From contig QZIT01000006.1 in NCBI GenBank assembly GCA_003599145.1, forward strand, positions 248,001 through 312,000: a stretch of 64,000 bases of DNA. Direction: 5' to 3'. The notes under the pieces are model-generated. The model was not told the DNA's origin. It did not search any database and was given only the letters and a program-made list of their open reading frames with translations. Source of the DNA: Candidatus Woesearchaeota archaeon. Its GTDB lineage: Archaea; Nanobdellota; Nanobdellia; Woesearchaeales; UBA9642. Position numbers and translations under genes: made by a program. Shown here piece after piece: positions 42,223-51,781 of the stretch (position 1 is its first letter; every line of letters starts with the position of its first letter).

Positions 42223-43017
42223 TTGGACTTTGAAATAAAAACCAAAACAAGAGTAAACCTGAAAAAGTACACTCAGGATGATATTGATGTAGCTTATAAA
42301 TTTTCTACGGTGATTTATAAAGAGTTTGACAAGTTTGTAAAAGCAATAGTGCTTTTTGGAAGTTCTGCAAGGCAGCAAAAATCAGGAGATATCGATATTT
42401 TGCTGATTGTGGACGATGTTACTATTCAGTTAACGCCTGAATTAATTCAAACGTATAGGATTATTACAGAAAAAACCGTTGCAAAAATTTCAACAAAATT
42501 GCACATAACGACGATGCGCTTTACAAGCTTTTGGGAGTACTGCAGGGCAGGAGACCCTGTTGCGGTTAATATTTTAAGAGACGGCATTGCCATTCTTGAT
42601 ACTGGCTTTTTTGACCCCATGCAGGCATTGCTGTATCAGGGCAGGATAAGGCCAACGCCTGAAAGCATATGGAGCTATTTTTCAAAAGCGCCTGTAACGT
42701 TGCATAATTCGCAATGGCATGTTTTGCAGGGAGTGATTGATTTGTATTGGGCAGTGATTGATTCAGCGCATGCAGCACTGATGAAAATGGGAGAAATCCC
42801 TCCAAGTCCTGCACATGTTGCAGATTTGCTTGAAGAAAAATTGGTCAAAAAGAAACTATTGCACAATCGCTATCCGAAAATCATGGCCCATTTTTATCAT
42901 CTCAGCAAGGCAATAACCCATGGAGAGATACGAACTATTTCTGGCGAGCAATACGATCAATACTTCAAGGATGCAAAGGACTTTGTTGACGAAATGCAGC
43001 GATTTATCAGAAAATAA
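42223..43017 (+). CDS. Fused nucleotidyltransferase-HEPN protein
   Basis: A 264-residue protein starting at TTG 42223; SD AAGGAGGG at 42209-42216 sits seven bases before it and decides the start. Residues 40-120 form a MNT-type nucleotidyltransferase: VLFGSSARQQKSGDIDILLI with the GS..R and DID metal aspartates. Residues 150-264 are helical, with HVLQGVIDLYWAVIDSAHAA and RYPKIMAHF (an Rx6H arrangement), like a HEPN RNase domain. MNT and HEPN usually come as a two-gene toxin-antitoxin pair; here they are one chain. Confidence 0.75.
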   Translation: MDFEIKTKTRVNLKKYTQDDIDVAYKFSTVIYKEFDKFVKAIVLFGSSARQQKSGDIDILLIVDDVTIQLTPELIQTYRIITEKTVAKISTKLHITTMRFTSFWEYCRAGDPVAVNILRDGIAILDTGFFDPMQALLYQGRIRPTPESIWSYFSKAPVTLHNSQWHVLQGVIDLYWAVIDSAHAALMKMGEIPPSPAHVADLLEEKLVKKKLLHNRYPKIMAHFYHLSKAITHGEIRTISGEQYDQYFKDAKDFVDEMQRFIRK

Positions 43018-43109
43018 TTTCCATTGCAGTTGAAGTCTTGAACAGCTTTTTATATGCATTTGCTTTTATACAGAAATAGTTTGAAAATAAATATGAATAG
43101 GTGATGATG

Positions 43110-44309
43110 ATGAAAAAAATGTTAGTGCTATTCTTTGTTTTGTTGATTTCTCTTTCAATGGTGCATGCAAAAAGTATGGCCGTGCAAGAAATCCGACCAT
43201 TGCCGGCCATTCCTTCTGTTGCACAATATTATTCTGTTTATTTTGATGAAGAAGGCGAAGCCATTGTTACCCTCTCCGTTAATCTTGTTAACAACGGAGA
43301 TGAGACCATCAACCAGTTAACTGTTGAAATTCCCTCTGCGCAGGTTAGATTTCTCGGTGTAATGCAGCGTGTGGATGATGTTCAGTATGATGCGTATGGA
43401 AATTTTCAAACGATAGGCTATGAATCTCTTGAGGTAACTCCAACAGAGCTGTCTCATTCGTTAGTGTTGCCGCTTACGCTGAAAGATTCTGTTCAGGCAA
43501 AAGAAACGACCAATATGCTTATCGTATACAAAGCAAACGGTTATGTCAAGACCTCTGCAGGAGTTCACAATTTCAATTTTGAAACTGCAAAATTTCCCTA
43601 TGACACCTCGACCGTGAGAGTTGCAGTAAATGTCCAAGAAGGATTATATCTTAAGGGAACGAGAAGCAATGTGAATTATCTTCCCAATACGATGCTGATG
43701 GCAAAATCAACTATGGACATGACTGCTGCTGAAAGGCAGACCGTAAACAATTATGCTTCTCAAATTATGTATGCTTCTGGATGGGTGAAAACAGCTTCCT
43801 ATTTAGATCCTTTGGAAAGTTTTTCTGTTGAAGGTAAATATGCAAATTCTTGGTTTACGGTAAACTGGGCATGGCTGTTGTTTATTCTAGTCATTATTGT
43901 GCTGGTTATTTTTGGCATTGTTTTTTTAGTTAAAAAACTGAAAAAGAATGCTCCTGCAAAAATCATAACAACAAAGAATACTCCAGAGAAAAAAAGTCAA
44001 TTCCTGCTTGCAGCAGGCGCAGGATTTTTTAACGCGCTAGCCATAGCAATCATCTGGATTATTGTTGTCGTTATTGCAAACAGCATGGGCAGATATGGAA
44101 GCATTGAAATTGTCGGGCTTTTTCTCATTTTGCTTGCAATTCTTATTACTCTTGGATTGTTGATAGGTGTTCCTCTTTATCTCGGTTCAAAATATGGTTT
44201 TGCCGTCGGTGGAGGAACTGCGCTGACAACCTTTGCTTGGTTGTTTATTTTTGCAATTATTCTCGTCGTCATACTCTTCTTAACTATGACCACAAGAACG
44301 GTTTATTAA
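43110..44309 (+). CDS. Membrane protein with large extracytoplasmic domain
   Basis: A 399-residue protein (starts possible at GTG 43101 and ATGs to 43110; the AGGTGA SD favours the later ATGs). A signal peptide (KKMLVLFFVLLISLSMVHA) leads a beta-rich domain of about 230 residues (ATVTLSV-like LNVNLVNNGDET pattern). Then come a TM segment (WLLFILVIIVLVIFGIVFL), a basic loop and three more TMs (FFNALAIAIIWIIVVVIA to FAIILVVILFLTM). No family recognised. The topology suggests a surface anchor or sensor. Confidence 0.75.
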   Translation: MKKMLVLFFVLLISLSMVHAKSMAVQEIRPLPAIPSVAQYYSVYFDEEGEAIVTLSVNLVNNGDETINQLTVEIPSAQVRFLGVMQRVDDVQYDAYGNFQTIGYESLEVTPTELSHSLVLPLTLKDSVQAKETTNMLIVYKANGYVKTSAGVHNFNFETAKFPYDTSTVRVAVNVQEGLYLKGTRSNVNYLPNTMLMAKSTMDMTAAERQTVNNYASQIMYASGWVKTASYLDPLESFSVEGKYANSWFTVNWAWLLFILVIIVLVIFGIVFLVKKLKKNAPAKIITTKNTPEKKSQFLLAAGAGFFNALAIAIIWIIVVVIANSMGRYGSIEIVGLFLILLAILITLGLLIGVPLYLGSKYGFAVGGGTALTTFAWLFIFAIILVVILFLTMTTRTVY

Positions 44310-44332
44310 TTTTTTTTACTTTCTTCAAAATA
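44310..44332. terminator. T-rich terminator-like run between convergent genes
   Basis: Directly after the TAA of the membrane-protein gene is a run of eight T then ACTTTCTTC, only 23 bases before the end of the lhr gene on the opposite strand. T-rich runs end archaeal transcripts. Confidence 0.45.
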
Positions 44333-47230
44333 TCACAGTCTTTCAAGAATAAATTCCAATAATTCCTCTGGCCATGACTTTTTTATCTCTGCAATGTGCT
44401 TCTGTATTTGCGCTTTCATCTCCTCGCTAAACGCGCTGTCGTTCTCTATTACTTTCACTATCTCTTCTTTGGCAAACATCGGCACTTTTTCTAAATTCCA
44501 TGCCATGGCTTTTAATTTTTCTTTTTCAGGATCTTTTTCTTGCTGTGCTTTTTTATAATTCTCTTGAATCAGTTCCTGCATGTTTAAATAGGCTTGCTCT
44601 TTTTTTGTCTGGTCGAGTGAAATTTTTGCCAATACCATCTGGTGCATTCTTCTTAAAAATTCTAACTTGTCATCCATTTTCATAATATCGCTGTAGCCCA
44701 TGGTGACTAAATTAAAGGCAAACGGCGTAGGAACATCAGTGTAAATTTCTTTAATGCTTATTTTCTCGTCTTCAACTTCCTTTAAAACCAGTTCTGCGTT
44801 CCCAATATCCATCAAGTCTTCAAGCACTTCTCGTCTTGATTCTTGTAAAATAGGAAATTCATTGCTGATTTTTTTCACTGCAGAAAGCAGTAATCGTGAA
44901 TTCTGAGCTTGTCGTGAAACTGATTTTTTCCTGCCCATATAATTTCTTAAAATCATCAATGCTCTTGATGCGCAGTGCCTGAATCTTCTGTTTAAGACAA
45001 CGGTTTTATCGAGGGCAAGCTCCATCAGTTTTCTCAAATCTTTGCTTTTCAGCATTTTAAAAATTCTTGCAGCCTGAATGTTTTCTTTGGTTAAAATATA
45101 AAATCCGTTGTCGTTGATATTCATCTCGACGTCTTTTTTCTGCACTTTGGCTATGGCAAAGGCCATGGCCCTGCTTAAAACATCATTGACTCTCCTGCCA
45201 AAAAGCGTGTGAAAAATGATGTATTTATTGTTGCCGTCGTTGTAATACTCGATGACGATTTTTCTGTCGTGGGGAATTTCGCTGTAGGCATGCTGCTCCT
45301 TGAAATATTCGTAGATGCTGTTTGCCCCGTATTCATCGATGTATAAATAATCGTGGATGAATTTCAAAACTTCTGCTCTGGGTGTTTTGCTGTCGAAAAA
45401 TTCTTCCATGTATCTCCTGAACTTTTGAATTTCCATGGCTAAATCAAAACTTAAAGGCAATTGCTCTGAAAACCATGACGGTACTGTTGGCGGTCTGCTG
45501 ACTGATGCTTTTACAAATGCAGTCATGCCCTGGCTGTATAAAAATTCATAAACGTTTCCTCCCAAGACAAAAATATCTCCTCGTTTTAATCGCTCTAAAA
45601 AGTTTTCATCAATTCTTCCGATGATGACGTCTTTTACTTTTACTTTGACAGACGTTTCATCAGGAATAGTGCCTATGTTCGTCATGTAGAGCATTCTTGC
45701 CATTTTTCCTTTTTTTCCCATCATGCCTGTTGTCTCATCAATCCAGATTTTTGCATAGACATTTCTTTCCTCTAAGCTGACATATTCTCCGCTTAAGTAT
45801 CTTAAAATGTCCTGATAAGAACTTCTTGCTAAATTTCTAAAACAGTAGCTTCGTTTGACCAAGAAAAATGTTTCTTCAATATTTTTTGGCTCTTCAATCA
45901 CCATGCCAAAAATTTGCTGTGCCAAAACATCAATGGCATTTTCAGGAATGTGAATTTTGTCAATCTTTTTTTCAATGGCTGCTTTTAATAAAACAGCGCA
46001 TTCAACCAAATCATCCCTGTCCATAACAATAAGCCTTCCTTTTGCAAGATCATGCAGTTTATGGCCGCTTCTTCCTATTCTCTGCAATGCCCGTGCAACG
46101 CTTTTTGGGCTGCTTAAGAGAATGACTAAATCGATGTAGCCGATGTCAATGCCTAATTCTAGAGAAGTTGAACTGACAACAGCTTTTAATTTTCCCTGCT
46201 TTAATTTTGTTTCAATATCTAATCGGTGCTCTCTGCTTAAGCTTCCATGATGGGCTCCTATAAAACTTTTTTCGCCCTCTGCTTCCTCATTGAATTTTAC
46301 ATAATTTTGAGGAAATTTGTCTTTTAAATGATGGACAACTCTTTCTGTTGCGCTTCTTGTGTTGGTAAAAATCAGTGTTGTTCTATGCTCTTGAATGAGT
46401 TTATCAAGCAATTTGTACATTTCGGTATGAACAACTTCGTGCGTTGCATTGATTAAGTTGCTTACGGGGCTGAGAACTTGCAAATCGAGCTTTTTAAGAT
46501 ACTGCACATCGACTATCTTGCAGTCTCTTGGTTCAGTTTCATCTTTCATGCCTACAAGAAACTTTCCAACGTCTTCAAGTGGACTGATGGTTGCGCTCAA
46601 ACCTATTCGAGTAAAGTTAGTTATGGCGTTGAGCCGTTCCATAGACAAGCTTAAATGAACTCCTCGTTTTGATTCTGCCAGAGAGTGAATTTCATCGATG
46701 ATGACCCATTCGACCTGCTTTATATTTTCCTTGAACTTTGTAGTGCTGAGCATGATGGCAAAGCTTTCAGGTGTTGTTATTAAAATATGGGGAACCTGCT
46801 TGAGCATTTTTGCCTTTTCGCTTGCAGTGGTGTCTCCTGTGCGAAGAGCAACATTAACTTTGAACTCCTTATTTTGCTGTTTTGCTATTTCTTCCATTTC
46901 CTGCAGTGGCTGCTTTAAATTTCTTTCAATGTCGTTTGCTAATGCCTTCAAAGGGGAAATGTAGATGCAATACACTCTGTCTTCAAGAATTTTTTTTTGT
47001 GAAAGGTCAATGAGCTCATTGAGAATGGATAAAAATGCAGATAATGTTTTTCCGCTTCCTGTTGGCGAGCTGATTAAGGTATTTTCTCTTTGATGAATGT
47101 TGATAATGGAAAACTTTTGTGGGGGTGCAAACTCTTTAAACTTGCCAGTAAACCATTCTTTGATGACAGGATGGAGGATGTTCAGTATTTCCTCATCCTT
47201 GTAGGGCTTTTCCTGAAAGACAACTGCCAT
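44333..47230 (-). CDS. lhr: Lhr-type ATP-dependent helicase
   Basis: A 965-residue SF2 helicase. Motifs in order: Q-motif FAPPQKFSI, SPTGSGKTLSAFL (Walker A, about residue 55), SPLKALANDIERNL, TPESFAIML, DEIHSLAESKRGVHL (Walker B), GLSATISPLEDVGKFL, LIFTNTRSATERVVH, SSTSLELGIDIGYIDLVI and RIGRSGHKLHDLAKG. The long C-terminal part corresponds to the Lhr winged-helix and core domains. Used in DNA repair or RNA handling in archaea. Divergent from the 47313 gene. Confidence 0.93.
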   Translation of the reverse strand: MAVVFQEKPYKDEEILNILHPVIKEWFTGKFKEFAPPQKFSIINIHQRENTLISSPTGSGKTLSAFLSILNELIDLSQKKILEDRVYCIYISPLKALANDIERNLKQPLQEMEEIAKQQNKEFKVNVALRTGDTTASEKAKMLKQVPHILITTPESFAIMLSTTKFKENIKQVEWVIIDEIHSLAESKRGVHLSLSMERLNAITNFTRIGLSATISPLEDVGKFLVGMKDETEPRDCKIVDVQYLKKLDLQVLSPVSNLINATHEVVHTEMYKLLDKLIQEHRTTLIFTNTRSATERVVHHLKDKFPQNYVKFNEEAEGEKSFIGAHHGSLSREHRLDIETKLKQGKLKAVVSSTSLELGIDIGYIDLVILLSSPKSVARALQRIGRSGHKLHDLAKGRLIVMDRDDLVECAVLLKAAIEKKIDKIHIPENAIDVLAQQIFGMVIEEPKNIEETFFLVKRSYCFRNLARSSYQDILRYLSGEYVSLEERNVYAKIWIDETTGMMGKKGKMARMLYMTNIGTIPDETSVKVKVKDVIIGRIDENFLERLKRGDIFVLGGNVYEFLYSQGMTAFVKASVSRPPTVPSWFSEQLPLSFDLAMEIQKFRRYMEEFFDSKTPRAEVLKFIHDYLYIDEYGANSIYEYFKEQHAYSEIPHDRKIVIEYYNDGNNKYIIFHTLFGRRVNDVLSRAMAFAIAKVQKKDVEMNINDNGFYILTKENIQAARIFKMLKSKDLRKLMELALDKTVVLNRRFRHCASRALMILRNYMGRKKSVSRQAQNSRLLLSAVKKISNEFPILQESRREVLEDLMDIGNAELVLKEVEDEKISIKEIYTDVPTPFAFNLVTMGYSDIMKMDDKLEFLRRMHQMVLAKISLDQTKKEQAYLNMQELIQENYKKAQQEKDPEKEKLKAMAWNLEKVPMFAKEEIVKVIENDSAFSEEMKAQIQKHIAEIKKSWPEELLEFILERL

Positions 47231-47312
47231 GGTTCAAGGAAGAAGGGGTTCTTTAAAAATATACTCTGTGCATGACCAGTGGGTTTATAAATTTGAAATT
47301 GTTTCCCCTTGC

Positions 47313-47708
47313 ATGGATGTTGAAACGCACACTGCGATAAATACAGGGCAGTATTACAGGAGTGGCATTCGGGGAGAGCTTTCTGATGAACTGACTTTTC
47401 CTTTTCTTAAAACCAATCCTTGGAAAAGAGGAAGAACGCTTGATTTTATTGAAACAGGTCCTGGGATGGATCCAACGTATAGCGTGGGCAGACAATGCCA
47501 GATACATTTTCCTCAGGAGTATACCTTAACAAAGCATAAACACCGAAAACCCCGATTTAGATTTGGTACAGTAAAGTCTATTACAGAATATGTATCAAAT
47601 ACTGACGCGAATGAAAAAGTGTATATGATTGAAATTGATTTAGGAATTGCAACAGTCTATGTTAACTCTGAATTTTTGTCAACGCATCATGTTAATAAAA
47701 GAAAATAA
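47313..47708 (+). CDS. Unknown small soluble protein
   Basis: A 131-residue protein (MDVETHTAINTGQYYRSG). ATG 47313 is chosen because the TATA box GTTTATAAATT (47283-47293) lies about 25 bases before it; the frame from 47229 overlaps the lhr start. The sequence is beta-rich with VYMIEIDLGIATVYVNSEF near the end. No family recognised. Confidence 0.6.
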   Translation: MDVETHTAINTGQYYRSGIRGELSDELTFPFLKTNPWKRGRTLDFIETGPGMDPTYSVGRQCQIHFPQEYTLTKHKHRKPRFRFGTVKSITEYVSNTDANEKVYMIEIDLGIATVYVNSEFLSTHHVNKRK

Positions 47709-47713
47709 AAAAT

Positions 47714-48715
47714 TTAAACATACTTTGCCATAGCAGCCAAAGTTAAAATATCTGTTTCAGACATTTTTGTGTTTTTGGCGTAATCGCTTGCCGCCAAAAT
47801 GTATGCCGTGTCATCGTTGACTTTTCCTTTGAACTGCTGAAACAAATATGCAACTTTGCTTACTGCAGAATCAGTTGTATCTGCCTTTGTGGAATCTGTT
47901 TTTACAGAGTCTGTATTTGTACTATCTGTTTTTACGCTGTCAGCAGCAATGTAACTCGTATCAACAGGCATCTTGGCAAGGTCATAGTGAATAACTTGTA
48001 CAGAATCGCCCATAGGAATTCTTTGTTCGTATCCAATAGTGTCAACAATGGTTCTCGTAACAGGCACTTTTAAGGTGTCTGCCATGTAAATCATGTCTAT
48101 CATGCCATCTCCTTTACTTTGTTTTTTGCCTTTGGCATCGTATGACCAGTCTGGTTTTCTGTCTTTTATTTGTGGGTTTGCAGTTTGAATTTCATAGACT
48201 TTGTTTGCTATGTCTCTGTTTGAAGGCTTAGCATTTCCTTCTTTTTCTACTGCCCACTTTGCAATATCCCATTGTGAATTCCAGTCTGCTGCAGTATCTG
48301 GCAGTACTTTGATGGTATCGACAAAAGTTCTTGTTTGTGTTATTGGTTGGTATTGTGTGGTGTCTGGCAATGCAGGTGCAAACAAGCTGTCTAATGTATA
48401 GGTTGAATCAGTTGCTGTTGGTTGTACATATACTTGTTTAGGCGTAAACTGATCAATGCTTAATGCGCCCAAACCTAATGCAGAAAGCACTCCTGCTGTT
48501 ATTAACAGCCGTTTTCCAATGTTTCTTGGATTTTTCTTTGGTGCAGCTGTAGGAATTTCAGGTCTTGCTTGATGCACATCTGTTTCAGGCAAGTCTGTTT
48601 CATGCAGTTGTTCTGTAGGTTCTCGTAAAACCGGCTCTGAAATCTCTGGTTGTGCTGGAACTGGTGTATCTGTTCCTTCTCCATTTGGTGTGTTATCATC
48701 AGGTGTATTGTTCAT
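47714..48715 (-). CDS. Membrane-anchored LysM-like protein (paralogue A)
   Basis: A 333-residue protein. A polar, Pro/Glu-rich N-terminus (about 65 residues) is followed by one TM segment (LLITAGVLSALGLGALSI) and a Thr/Asp-rich stalk. The central domain WDIAKWAVEKEG to DMIYMADTLKVP follows the LysM pattern (wdIA, iqtaNPqi, IY.gDtLkVP) with an insertion carrying KGKKQSKGDG. The C-terminal tail YILAASDYAKNTKMS with TDILTLAAM recurs in the 53693 paralogue. The LysM part may bind glycans. Type II topology puts the domain outside the cell. Confidence 0.75.
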   Translation of the reverse strand: MNNTPDDNTPNGEGTDTPVPAQPEISEPVLREPTEQLHETDLPETDVHQARPEIPTAAPKKNPRNIGKRLLITAGVLSALGLGALSIDQFTPKQVYVQPTATDSTYTLDSLFAPALPDTTQYQPITQTRTFVDTIKVLPDTAADWNSQWDIAKWAVEKEGNAKPSNRDIANKVYEIQTANPQIKDRKPDWSYDAKGKKQSKGDGMIDMIYMADTLKVPVTRTIVDTIGYEQRIPMGDSVQVIHYDLAKMPVDTSYIAADSVKTDSTNTDSVKTDSTKADTTDSAVSKVAYLFQQFKGKVNDDTAYILAASDYAKNTKMSETDILTLAAMAKYV

Positions 48716-48739
48716 TTTATTCCCCCGTTTTTTAGTTTA

Positions 48740-48755
48740 ACTACTTTTTAGTAGT
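48740..48755. promoter_or_regulatory. Palindrome ACTACT-TTTT-AGTAGT upstream of LysM-like gene
   Basis: A perfect 6-bp inverted repeat lies 25-40 bases before the ATG at 48715, near the expected transcription start downstream of an ATATATTAAATAC-like TATA region (48765-48785). Its AAGTAGTTA half is similar to the upstream motif of the 51782 and 54878 promoters. A candidate operator. Confidence 0.5.
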
Positions 48756-48862
48756 AGATAGTGAGTATTTAATATATTAATTTTTCGTTATAATTATTAT
48801 AATATCCTAGATGATTATTATAAAATAGAAATATTTATATATTTGAACGCTTTATTTCTCTT

Positions 48863-49762
48863 GTGAAGCGCAAAGTTAATCAATTAGGAACGTCCTTAAG
48901 CATAACGCTCCCTTCAAAATGGGTAAAGACAATCGGCATAAAAAAAGGAGATGACGTTGATATTGACATCGCCAATAACTCCCTTATTGTTCATGGCGAA
49001 GGCAATCTTTTTCTTGAGGAAAGCACAGAAATATCAGTAAAAAAAGGCTCTTTGGGGTATGTCAAAAGCATGATTAACAATGTGTACAGGAAAGGCTACG
49101 ATGAAGTGCTTGTTCATTACGAAGATGAAGCAACCAAAAAGCTTATTCTTGAAGCATTGGAAGAAACCATGGGCTTTGAGGTTGTTGAGCAAAAAGAAAA
49201 CAAGCTCGTTATAAAAAACATTGCAGGGCTCTTTGAATCTGAATTTGACAATTTAATGAGAAGGGCGTTTCTCATAACGATTTCTATTGCAGAAGAGAGC
49301 TTGATTGACTTAAAGCAAAATAAAATAGACAAGGAAAAGTACTGGCAGCTGAAAAAAACAGTTGAAAAGCTGATGAATGTCTGCTGCAGAACCTTGAACA
49401 AAGGTGTGTTGAGAAATAATCCCAATAGTAAATTTAGATATTTGGTTATTCACACCATAGACAAAATAGCGTATGCCTATTACTACATTATCAGCCTTGA
49501 AAAAGAGCCGTTATCCCCGCCGTTGCTTGTCTACTACGCAAATACCACTGCGTATCTAAGAGCTTTTTATGACAATTACTATCAGAAAAATATAGGCAGC
49601 ATTAGCTTGTTGACAGATAAAAAAAATACGTTGCTGTGGGAAGAAGGGTATAGATTAATGAAAAAGGCAAATGTTTCTGAACGAATTGTTCTGCACCATT
49701 TAATGACGGTTATCAGAAGAACCTATGAATGCATGAGTCCTTTTTTAGGAGAGCAATTATGA
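48863..49762 (+). CDS. AbrB-PhoU domain regulator
   Basis: A 299-residue protein with an N-terminal SpoVT/AbrB DNA-binding fold (KRKVNQLGTSLSITLPSKWV, IGIKKGDDVDID) and PhoU-like three-helix domains (LMRRAFLITISIAEESLIDL; YWQLKKTVEKLMNVCCRTLN). Annotated in archaea as phosphate uptake regulator. It starts at GTG 48863; TATA TATTTATATATTT about 28 bases upstream fits a leaderless message. Overlaps the convergent 49757 gene by six bases. Confidence 0.88.
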   Translation: MKRKVNQLGTSLSITLPSKWVKTIGIKKGDDVDIDIANNSLIVHGEGNLFLEESTEISVKKGSLGYVKSMINNVYRKGYDEVLVHYEDEATKKLILEALEETMGFEVVEQKENKLVIKNIAGLFESEFDNLMRRAFLITISIAEESLIDLKQNKIDKEKYWQLKKTVEKLMNVCCRTLNKGVLRNNPNSKFRYLVIHTIDKIAYAYYYIISLEKEPLSPPLLVYYANTTAYLRAFYDNYYQKNIGSISLLTDKKNTLLWEEGYRLMKKANVSERIVLHHLMTVIRRTYECMSPFLGEQL

Positions 49763-51109
49763 TTGCTTCATGTATGCCTGTGCTTCTTTGAATTTTGCTT
49801 CATCGATGTTTGCATATACAAACGCTTGCACTCTTTTTTCTAGTTCAAAGGCAAGCGCTTTAGGGATATCCTTTCCATTTGCCAGCATGTGCGCAGTGTT
49901 AATTGCAAGATTCCGGTAATGCACAGCTTCCATAGTATAATGAAGGTAATCAAAATAATTAGGAGATTCTTCTGCATCCCTTAATGCATAAGCCATCTGT
50001 CTTATAGCAATAGGTATTCTTGCTGCATAAAAGCCTTTTGCAAAGTCTTTAAACTCTTCTTTATGCTCATTTGGATTTTTTCCATACCATCTATGCCATG
50101 CAGTTGGAAGAATTTCAGTTAATTTTTGTTCCTCGCTAATAGGGCTCGAAGCTATTTCATTAAATCCCCAGTCTCTTATAGGCATGTAGCTGTCTATGAA
50201 ATAAACTAAGCTTGCCTGAACAGGGGCAAATTCTGCGTGATTAAAATCAGTTAAGGCGATTTTATCGTTTTCAACAAGCACGTTGTTTGCAGATGCACTT
50301 ACTATCCATTTTCCATGTTTTCTTTCTGCACTTTTTAATAATTGCTGTAATGGCTTGAATGTTTCAATAAAAGAGCTATCATCAATATCGAGCGCTTCCA
50401 TTACCCTGTAGGCATCTTTATCTTGTTCAATCTCATCTTCTAATTTTCCAAATCTTCCACAAAGTTTTCTTATTTTTCTATCTTTTAAGTATGCTTTATC
50501 TTCATTGGTTAATATTTCATCAATGGTTTTATCTACGGCAATGCCTGTTTCAAGAATTTCATTCATGACAGCATTATATGCTTTGGTTGTTTCTTCAGGA
50601 TGCAATGCTCCTCGAACGCCAAAATACTCTTGAACTTTTTGTTGTAACGTCAGCCCTGGCATTTTTTGCAAATAAATAGTTGCGCCATCGCGGGGTTTTA
50701 ATACCATAGGCACTGGAAACCCTTTTGCCTTTAAGGCAATAAGCAGTTTTTCTTCAATACTAGAGATTCTTTCAGTGGTATTGGTTTTTTGAATACTATT
50801 AACAGGACTTATGCTTGCATACTCTTCAGTTATTGTTGCGCCTGTTCTTCCGCTGTAAGTTCTAGGTTCCAAAAGCAACGTCTGAAAGGCATCAAGAGCA
50901 TCTATTGCTTGCGTATCTGCTATTCTTCCTATTTGTTTATCTGGTGCAAAAAGCTGTACAAGATTTCTCAGAGTGCTGGCATTTGCTCTTCTTGCATGTT
51001 CAGCGTTTTGAAACGGAGATGTTCCATATCCTTCTTTAACAGGAACCGTATCTGCTCTACGTTCCGTTGCTTTTTTGCCTGAATCCACAGCAGTATCTCC
51101 AATAGGCAT
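49757..51109 (-). CDS. Protein-kinase/APH-fold protein with altered catalytic loop
   Basis: A 450-residue soluble protein. PMVLKPRDGATIYLQKMPGL resembles the ATP-lobe strands. The segment VSASANNVLVENDKIALTDF aligns with the kinase catalytic loop and DFG region (HGDxxxxNxL...xxDF), but the catalytic Asp position appears to be Ser. The DF and Asn are kept. The C-terminal half is helical. It follows the lipoprotein gene by two bases, so the two form an operon. It may be a pseudokinase or an atypical small-molecule kinase; the alignment is by eye. Confidence 0.6.
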   Translation of the reverse strand: MPIGDTAVDSGKKATERRADTVPVKEGYGTSPFQNAEHARRANASTLRNLVQLFAPDKQIGRIADTQAIDALDAFQTLLLEPRTYSGRTGATITEEYASISPVNSIQKTNTTERISSIEEKLLIALKAKGFPVPMVLKPRDGATIYLQKMPGLTLQQKVQEYFGVRGALHPEETTKAYNAVMNEILETGIAVDKTIDEILTNEDKAYLKDRKIRKLCGRFGKLEDEIEQDKDAYRVMEALDIDDSSFIETFKPLQQLLKSAERKHGKWIVSASANNVLVENDKIALTDFNHAEFAPVQASLVYFIDSYMPIRDWGFNEIASSPISEEQKLTEILPTAWHRWYGKNPNEHKEEFKDFAKGFYAARIPIAIRQMAYALRDAEESPNYFDYLHYTMEAVHYRNLAINTAHMLANGKDIPKALAFELEKRVQAFVYANIDEAKFKEAQAYMKQS

Positions 51110-51111
51110 TG

Positions 51112-51738
51112 CTAAAACGTATCGACGTTTTGCACTCCATTCAAGTAAACGCCTTCACTTCGCAAGGTTAAACGTTCGTTCAATATGTCCATTGCTATAA
51201 GCATAGAATTTTCGTGGGTTATTCCTAGATTCTGTATATCTTCAGCAGTTATAAAGGTTACATCAGATGCCTTTCCAGTAGCTTCTCTGAGTTTATAAAG
51301 GTCTACGATGGCAGTGATTTCTTTAAGATCTGGTGTTGCATCAGAAACGCAGGGTCCTAGGATAGTTATCAAACCATATTCAGGAGACTTGACTATGTTA
51401 TGTGCATGTCCTGCAATAAGCTTTTTTTGTGCATCGAAAAGAAAACTTTGAGAACCTAATTTTGTTACATAACCTCCATCTGCTGTATGGAATGATTCAT
51501 GAAACCCTTTTAGATTTACTTTATCTGTAACAGGTATGCCTTCATATTGGGCGAAGGTATTCTCAATGCTCATGCAGGTGTCATTAAATTGTGAATAATT
51601 CATTGCCCTTTCAATAAGATAGATTCTATCTGGGTATTCATAATCGCCTATTTGTTCTTGTTGTCTTTGGCTACAACCTGAAAACGCAATTGCTGCTGTA
51701 GCAGCTAATGCCAAACCAATGCGAGTTTTTAGTTTCAT
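51112..51738 (-). CDS. Lipoprotein
   Basis: A 208-residue protein with lipobox: RIGLALAATAAIAFSGCSQR, Cys 21 lipidated. The mature domain has mixed alpha/beta character with YLIERAMNYSQFNDTC and YGLITILGPCVSDATPDLKE, two further cysteines that could pair. SD GGGGGGAT and a strong TATA at 51782 precede it. First gene of an operon with the kinase-fold protein. Function unknown. Confidence 0.75.
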   Translation of the reverse strand: MKLKTRIGLALAATAAIAFSGCSQRQQEQIGDYEYPDRIYLIERAMNYSQFNDTCMSIENTFAQYEGIPVTDKVNLKGFHESFHTADGGYVTKLGSQSFLFDAQKKLIAGHAHNIVKSPEYGLITILGPCVSDATPDLKEITAIVDLYKLREATGKASDVTFITAEDIQNLGITHENSMLIAMDILNERLTLRSEGVYLNGVQNVDTF

Positions 51739-51781
51739 GATATCCCCCCATATTGTTCTTACTTCTTCTAAGGCGTTCTCC

